Source of the DNA: UBA5794 sp964196275
Lineage (GTDB): Bacteria; Actinomycetota; Acidimicrobiia; Spongiisociales; UBA5794
Length of the DNA: 10,899 bases
Reading direction: 5' to 3'
Assembly (NCBI GenBank): GCA_964196275.1
Contig: CAXMSN010000135.1
Coordinates: 1-10,899 of the forward strand
Of the stretch, positions 7,222 to 10,899 are shown piece by piece. Made by a program: the position numbers and the translations under genes. Position 1 is the first letter of the stretch; every line of letters starts with the position of its first letter. The notes under the pieces were generated by a model, which was given only the letters and a program-made list of their open reading frames with translations, made no database searches and was not told the origin of the DNA.

Positions 7222-7236
7222 CTCGGGCTCACCGAG
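7222..7236. terminator. Short inverted repeat at the pfkA / WS-DGAT convergent junction
   Basis: CTCGG (7222-7226) and CCGAG (7232-7236) can pair around a five-base loop. The site lies just after the pfkA stop and overlaps the last codon and stop of the opposite gene. The stem is only 5 bp and no T-tract is present, so a termination role is weakly supported. This convergent junction does not carry the dispersed repeat found at the other two. Confidence 0.2.
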
Positions 7237-8698
7237 TACCCATGGGTGGGCGCTTCTTGGCGGGAGCGTCGTCGGGTCCCGACGGTGCTGGCGTCTCCGC
7301 CAGTTCCTCAAAAGCGCCGAGCAGCGCTTTAGCGACAAGCGTGGGATCTTCCACAAGGTTCCTGTCGGCATTGAGGCCGATATCGATGACTCCGTTGAGG
7401 GAGAACATCGCGATCCCCAGTCCGTGACTTTGCCACAGTGGCACGAGTGGATAGGTGGCCTGCATCTGGGATCCGGCCATGTACAGCGGAAACTGTGGCC
7501 CGGGAACGTTCGTCACCGTCATATTGAACGGACGGGCGCGTGACGCAAGTCGTGCGGCAAGTGAGACAAGTGTCGCCGGGGCACCCATCGAAACCGAGAC
7601 CAGCGTGGATGCACCGAGCGCTTGATCAGTCTCTTTCAACTCCTTCGTCGCCCGCTTGATCTTGGCGATCCGTTTGGCGGGATCGGGTTCGGCGAGCGGA
7701 AGGGTGATGAGCCACATCGCAACCTTGTTGCCCATGGTTCCTTGCTCGCTCTTGGTGCGAACGGAGACCGGAGCCATTATCCGAAAATCGGTCTCCGCCA
7801 ATTCTGTGGCCGTCATCCCAGCTTCGGTCAACAGGTAATGGCGGATTCCACCGGCAACGATTGCAAGCATCGCATCGTTGACCGTTGCTCCATGGGTGTC
7901 CTTGATCTTCTTCACGCCGTCAAGCGGAAGCTCGAGCCATTCGAACGATCGTCCGGGCCCGATGGGACCATTGAGCGGGGTCTTCCCTGTCGGCGTCAGC
8001 CATCCTGACCCAAGTGACGCAAGCGAGGCCTCCGCCCTGTGCTTCAGCGAATCGACCCGATCGCTCATCCCTCCACGGACGTCTGATAAGTGAGTGACAC
8101 TGGCGAGCAGCGACGAAACCGAGCGTGCGATCTCTCGAACTGCCAATTCGGTCCCGTTCGGAGCGGGCCGTGCGACCCATGGCGCGGGCTCGACGTGCTC
8201 CAACTTGTCCGTGAAGTCCAGGATCACCGCCATCAGATCGATCCCAGACATCCCGTCGATCATGCAGTGGTGGATCTTCGTGATGATCGCAAACCCGCCT
8301 GACTCGAGGCCTTCGACGATGTTGAGTTCCCACAACGGTTTCGAGCGATCCAGCTGCTGGGACATCAGCCGCCCGGCAAGCTCCTTCAGCTGCTCCTCGG
8401 TGCCAGGATGCGGAAGCGCCACATGACGGACGTGGAAATCGATATGGAAGAACTCGTCGTCGACCCACACGGGATGTCCCTCGATAGGAACCGTTGCAAG
8501 ACGCTGTCGGTACCGGGGAATCGATTCGAGTCGTGACTCGATGAGGTCGCGCATGAGGCCTATGTCGACACCTTGGTCCGTGGTCGCGGGACCAGGCCCG
8601 AAGAGTGCGACTGCCCCGACGTGCATGTGTGTAGCTCGCGACTCGAGAGCGAGAAACGATGCGTCCAGATTGGACAGCCGCTCATAGTGCACGCTCAT
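7229..8698 (-). CDS. Wax ester synthase / diacylglycerol acyltransferase (WS/DGAT)
   Basis: This bifunctional O-acyltransferase of 489 residues joins acyl-CoA to fatty alcohols or diacylglycerol, making wax esters or triacylglycerol at the membrane or lipid-body surface. The catalytic motif is HHCMIDG (143-149; HHxxxDG). Other family marks are PLWE (121-124), the TVNDAML segment with Asn274-Asp275, TMGNKVAMWLITLPL (321-335) and TNVPGPQFPLYMAG (396-409). The last ~20 residues are a Pro/Lys-rich tail outside the conserved fold. The ATG at 8698-8696 overlaps the rluD stop as ATGA and has its own SD, GGAGAG, inside rluD. Which acyl acceptor it uses cannot be read from the sequence. Confidence 0.95.
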   Translation of the reverse strand: MSVHYERLSNLDASFLALESRATHMHVGAVALFGPGPATTDQGVDIGLMRDLIESRLESIPRYRQRLATVPIEGHPVWVDDEFFHIDFHVRHVALPHPGTEEQLKELAGRLMSQQLDRSKPLWELNIVEGLESGGFAIITKIHHCMIDGMSGIDLMAVILDFTDKLEHVEPAPWVARPAPNGTELAVREIARSVSSLLASVTHLSDVRGGMSDRVDSLKHRAEASLASLGSGWLTPTGKTPLNGPIGPGRSFEWLELPLDGVKKIKDTHGATVNDAMLAIVAGGIRHYLLTEAGMTATELAETDFRIMAPVSVRTKSEQGTMGNKVAMWLITLPLAEPDPAKRIAKIKRATKELKETDQALGASTLVSVSMGAPATLVSLAARLASRARPFNMTVTNVPGPQFPLYMAGSQMQATYPLVPLWQSHGLGIAMFSLNGVIDIGLNADRNLVEDPTLVAKALLGAFEELAETPAPSGPDDAPAKKRPPMGTR

Positions 8699-9648
8699 AG
8701 GCTCTCTCCATTGATATCCACGAGCTCACCCCGTTCCGGGTCTCCCAGTGCCGCAAGACTATCGGACAGATCTTCGGGGAGCGGCGAGACAATATCGATC
8801 AATGCGGAGGTATCCGGATGTTCGAATGTCAACTGACGGGCATGGAGCCAAGGGCGGCCAGGATCACCGACAACTCCGCGGCGACCGTACACCGAATCAC
8901 CGATGATCGGATGATCGATCGCACGCATGTGGACCCGTATCTGATGGGTTCGACCGGTCTCAAGCGTCACGGACAGGAGCGACGCGTCGAACCCATCCCA
9001 CGCAGCGAGCCTCCGATAATGGGTGATCGACGATCGACCCTCTCGTGACACGCGCATCTTCGTCCGATTCTGGGCGTCCCTGCCGATAGGTGCGTCGACC
9101 GTGCCTGTGGTGTTCGTGAATCCGTGTTGAACGAGCGTGAGATACCTCCGCGCCACGGTGTGATCTCTCAACATCCGGGTAAGCCGCTCGTGGGCCTCGT
9201 GTGTTCTCGCGACGACGAGCAGGCCTGATGTGTCCCTGTCCAGCCGGTGAACGATGCCGAAGCGACCTTCGTCGCCAACTCCCTCGATCTCTGGATATCG
9301 CGCCAGTAAGCCGTTGGCAAGTGTCCCCGACGATCGGCCTGAACCCGGGTGGACGATGACACCGATGGGTTTGTCCACCACGACAAGGTAATCGTCTTCG
9401 TATCTCACATCGAAGGCGACCGTGTCATCTGGCAACAGAGCGGTATCGACCTCTGGCACCGTAACGGCGACACTTGTGCCCACCTGAAGTTTATCCGAGG
9501 CCTTGATCGTCCGGTCCCCGACAACCGCATCTCCCGCGTCAACGATCGAACGGGCTTCAGAGCGGGACAATCCGAGACACGAGGCTATGACCTTGTCAGC
9601 ACGCTCCCCCGAAAGATCTGGCGGTACCTCGATCGTCGTGTGCTTCAT
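8695..9648 (-). CDS. rluD: RluA-family 23S rRNA pseudouridine synthase (RluD-like)
   Basis: This is a 317-residue RNA-modifying enzyme. An S4 RNA-binding domain spans ~12-62 (GERADKVIASCLGLSRSEAR...). The synthase domain contains DKPIGVIVHPG (92-102) and motif II HRLDRDTSGLLV (134-145), with catalytic Asp139. ETGRTHQIRVHM follows in the C-terminal half. By family, it isomerises uridines in 23S rRNA helix 69. The RluD assignment rests on the S4 domain and the lspA linkage, so another RluA-family specificity is possible. The ATG overlaps the lspA stop as ATGA (9648-9645). No SD is visible, so expression probably depends on coupling to lspA. Confidence 0.93.
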   Translation of the reverse strand: MKHTTIEVPPDLSGERADKVIASCLGLSRSEARSIVDAGDAVVGDRTIKASDKLQVGTSVAVTVPEVDTALLPDDTVAFDVRYEDDYLVVVDKPIGVIVHPGSGRSSGTLANGLLARYPEIEGVGDEGRFGIVHRLDRDTSGLLVVARTHEAHERLTRMLRDHTVARRYLTLVQHGFTNTTGTVDAPIGRDAQNRTKMRVSREGRSSITHYRRLAAWDGFDASLLSVTLETGRTHQIRVHMRAIDHPIIGDSVYGRRGVVGDPGRPWLHARQLTFEHPDTSALIDIVSPLPEDLSDSLAALGDPERGELVDINGESL

Positions 9649-10187
9649 GATTTGAAGATGAACGCCACAAGGAGGAGTAGGCCAACGCCGAGCGTGATGC
9701 CCATGTCCGCGACGTTGAACGTCGCAAAGAACGAGAAGTCGATGAAGTCGACCACCGCACCGTCGAGTAACCCGTCGCCGCGAAACACCCGATCAGTGAA
9801 GTTCCCGATCGAACCCCCAAGAACCATCCCAAGTGCAACCGCTTCAGCTTTGCGAGAAGCGTCCTTCAGAACGAACATGATCATCACGATCACTCCAACT
9901 GCGATCACGCCAAGGATCGGTCCGCCCTTGGAGAACATCGAGAACGCTGCGCCCGTGTTATAGGTCAGTCGGAACTGGAGGAAGCCTTCGATGACGACGA
10001 TGGGGCCATCGGCAAGCGCCGCCTCTGCCCACGCCTTCGAGAGTTGGTCGAGCACGAGTACCACCCCCGCAACCGCGACCGAAAGCTGTCGAGTGCTTAG
10101 GGACGCTGAGCGGCTTTGACCGTCGTCGTCGCGTACGGCAGCGCTTCCAGTCTCGCGACTGGAATCGCCTCTCCGGTTACCTCGCAT
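9645..10187 (-). CDS. lspA: Lipoprotein signal peptidase (signal peptidase II)
   Basis: This integral-membrane aspartyl protease removes signal peptides from lipidated prolipoproteins. Of 180 residues, about 34 are a charged, probably disordered N-terminal extension. Four membrane helices follow. Conserved elements are LDQLSK (46-51), YNTGAAFS (76-83), GNFTDRV (128-134, catalytic Asp132), VVDFIDF (145-151) and FNVAD (157-161, catalytic Asp161). The only ATG before the first membrane helix is at 10187, 91 nt inside the upstream DksA-like gene. The next candidate (GTG at 10064) would cut into helix 1. No strong SD is adjacent, although AAGGGG lies 11 bases upstream. Linkage to rluD is typical of actinobacteria. 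Confidence 0.93.
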   Translation of the reverse strand: MRGNRRGDSSRETGSAAVRDDDGQSRSASLSTRQLSVAVAGVVLVLDQLSKAWAEAALADGPIVVIEGFLQFRLTYNTGAAFSMFSKGGPILGVIAVGVIVMIMFVLKDASRKAEAVALGMVLGGSIGNFTDRVFRGDGLLDGAVVDFIDFSFFATFNVADMGITLGVGLLLLVAFIFKS

Positions 10188-10468
10188 ATTCCGTATAGCC
10201 CCTTGTCCATCCGGTCCTGTGCGTGAAGCACCAGTTCGAGCAGGTCGCGAGCGTTCTGCACCATCGAGAGATCCATCTCAAGTTCGACGGCGATCGCTCC
10301 ACCGTCTACGTTATCCGGATCCGCGCTTCGGTCTGCCGAACCCTCCGAGAGTCTCGATTCCTCACGTTCACGGTCATGCTCATCGATGATGTGCTCGAGT
10401 CGTGCCCGCTCGTCATCAAGGCGAACCGCCAATCGTTTCAATGTTGAGTCAGCGAGTGCCCTAGTCAT
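10097..10468 (-). CDS. TraR/DksA-like protein with a degenerate zinc finger
   Basis: This 123-residue DksA-fold protein is expected to act on RNA polymerase through its secondary channel. Helical coiled-coil arms (~8-42 and ~58-88) flank a tip containing DPDNVDGGA (50-58), which keeps acidic residues like those at the DksA tip. The C-terminal GLYGICEVTGEAIP...RLEALP segment is diagnostic. The four zinc positions are C95, T98, T116 and A119 (CxxT-x17-TxxA): the CxxC-x17-CxxC spacing is kept but three cysteines are gone. The start is ATG 10468-10466, set by AGGAAGGA four bases upstream; an ATG 14 codons earlier lacks such a site. Its 3' end overlaps lspA by 91 nt. A regulatory role is inferred from the fold. 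Confidence 0.85.
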   Translation of the reverse strand: MTRALADSTLKRLAVRLDDERARLEHIIDEHDREREESRLSEGSADRSADPDNVDGGAIAVELEMDLSMVQNARDLLELVLHAQDRMDKGLYGICEVTGEAIPVARLEALPYATTTVKAAQRP

Positions 10469-10472
10469 GATT

Positions 10473-10480
10473 TCCTTCCT
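10473..10480 (-). promoter_or_regulatory. Shine-Dalgarno that fixes the start of the DksA-like gene
   Basis: The complement reads AGGAAGGA followed by AATC and then ATG (10468-10466). This supports a 123-residue product rather than the 137-residue version from the upstream in-frame ATG at 10510. Confidence 0.7.
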
Positions 10481-10513
10481 GCAGCGGGGAATGTAGCACT
10501 CTGGCGGCACTCT

Positions 10514-10807
10514 TCATGCATCAACACCCAGCAACCGGACAACGTCTCTGCGGGACATTCCGCACACTCGCAGCGTCTTTCTGCGACTGGTCCCACCAGC
10601 TACCACGTCGACACTTCTGGCTCCCGTCGCATCGCTGAGCAATTCGCACACGGCAACGTTCGCTCGCCCCTTCTCAGGCGGGGCCGCGACCCGCACTCGG
10701 ATCCGATCACCATGACGCCCCACGAGCGAGGTCGCTGAAGCGTTCGGAACAACAAGAACCCTCACAAGAACGTCCTCACCATCCTGCCTGATCGCATCCA
10801 ATTCCAT
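10514..10807 (-). CDS. DUF167 / YggU-family protein
   Basis: This 97-residue protein is close in length to E. coli YggU (about 96). The family motifs are visible: VLVVPNASATSLVG (17-30), RVRVAAPPEKGRAN (37-50) and GGTSRRKTLRV (71-81). The fold is a small alpha/beta domain, and no biochemical function is established for the family. In actinobacteria and firmicutes, relatives often lie near yggT, sepF and divIVA, so a dcw cluster may lie to the right of the window; that is inference. The gene heads the - strand cluster, 45 nt before the DksA-like start. There is no good SD, and a -10-like TAGATT ends six bases before the ATG, which suggests a leaderless transcript. Confidence 0.9.
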   Translation of the reverse strand: MELDAIRQDGEDVLVRVLVVPNASATSLVGRHGDRIRVRVAAPPEKGRANVAVCELLSDATGARSVDVVAGGTSRRKTLRVCGMSRRDVVRLLGVDA

Positions 10808-10813
10808 ACCCAG

Positions 10814-10819
10814 AATCTA
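10814..10819 (-). promoter_or_regulatory. Candidate -10 element for a leaderless transcript of the cluster
   Basis: The complement reads TAGATT, matching the actinobacterial TAnnnT pattern, then CTGGGT, then the ATG at 10807. Transcription starting about seven bases after the -10 would begin at the A of the start codon, as in leaderless mRNAs. At 17-bp spacing the -35 window is CCTCGG (10837-10842), a poor match, and it touches the edge of the heptamer array. Confidence 0.4.
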
Positions 10820-10841
10820 GAAGAACGTGGTCCGGTCCGAG

Positions 10842-10899
10842 GTCTGTTGTCTGTTGTCTGTTGTCTGTTGTCTGTTGTCTGTTGTCTGTTGTCTGTTGT
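10842..10899. repeat. Heptanucleotide tandem repeat, at least 8.3 copies
   Basis: GTCTGTT (AACAGAC on the complement) repeats perfectly from 10842 to the window edge, giving 58 bases or eight full units plus two bases. The array continues beyond the window or marks a contig end. It lies 34 bases upstream of the first gene of the - strand cluster and abuts the predicted -35 position. It has no spacers and is not a CRISPR array. Perfect identity over eight units implies recent slippage, or an assembly effect. Confidence 0.97.

Noticed and set aside
9349..9963. A + strand reading frame of about 204 codons across rluD and lspA
   Set aside because: It is a shadow of two well-supported genes. Its sequence is low-complexity Thr/Pro/Arg with no motif.
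10469..10510. Longer DksA-like product from the ATG at 10510
   Set aside because: The downstream ATG at 10468 has a near-ideal AGGAAGGA, and the extra 14 residues look like translated leader.
10842..10899. CRISPR-like array
   Set aside because: The units are 7 bp and contiguous with no spacers, so this is a simple tandem repeat.
1..10899. tRNA, rRNA, insertion sequence, prophage or toxin-antitoxin content
   Set aside because: I read both strands for cloverleaf ends, transposase motifs, terminal inverted repeats and paired small genes and saw none that I could support.

Overview
The window looks like a chromosomal segment of an actinomycete-type bacterium (Actinomycetota, possibly an Acidimicrobiia-like lineage). 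The base composition is moderately GC-rich, with G/C-biased third codon positions. Four gene contents point the same way: a pair of ArsA/Get3-like ATPases of the kind found in mycobacteria and streptomycetes, a DnaE1-type replicase with an intact PHP domain, a mixed-type phosphofructokinase, and a wax ester synthase/diacylglycerol acyltransferase. The order DUF167 - DksA-like - lspA - rluD resembles the neighbourhood downstream of the division (dcw) cluster in Streptomyces. The lineage assignment is inference from recall, not from a search.

Layout, left to right. (1) Positions 3-185 hold the C-terminal end of an unrecognised protein on the + strand. (2) A 70-residue gene on the - strand (230-442) is divergent from a translationally coupled pair of ArsA-like ATPases on the + strand (506-1372 and 1369-2415). 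(3) dnaE lies on the - strand (2481-5984) and is divergent from pfkA on the + strand (6188-7213). Their shared intergenic region of about 200 bp contains a strong inverted repeat. (4) A tight five-gene - strand cluster runs from 10807 down to 7229: DUF167 protein, DksA-like protein, lspA, rluD, and WS/DGAT. Two junctions are ATGA overlaps and one is a 91-nt overlap. (5) Upstream of that cluster, a heptanucleotide tandem array runs off the end of the window.

The ArsA-like pair probably forms a heteromeric ATPase. The absence of the arsenite-binding cysteines argues against an arsenite pump. DnaE and PfkA are housekeeping enzymes for replication and glycolysis. The - strand cluster joins lipoprotein maturation (LspA), ribosome modification (RluD), a transcription factor of the DksA fold that has lost three of four zinc cysteines, and storage or envelope lipid synthesis (WS/DGAT).

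No complete new defence system or mobile element is visible. The most unusual content is non-coding or organisational: a dispersed repeat of about 40-45 bp placed at two of the three convergent gene junctions, a heptamer array abutting a predicted leaderless promoter, the CxxT-x17-TxxA zinc-less DksA-like protein, and the lspA start codon formed out of frame across that protein's one remaining zinc-ligand cysteine.
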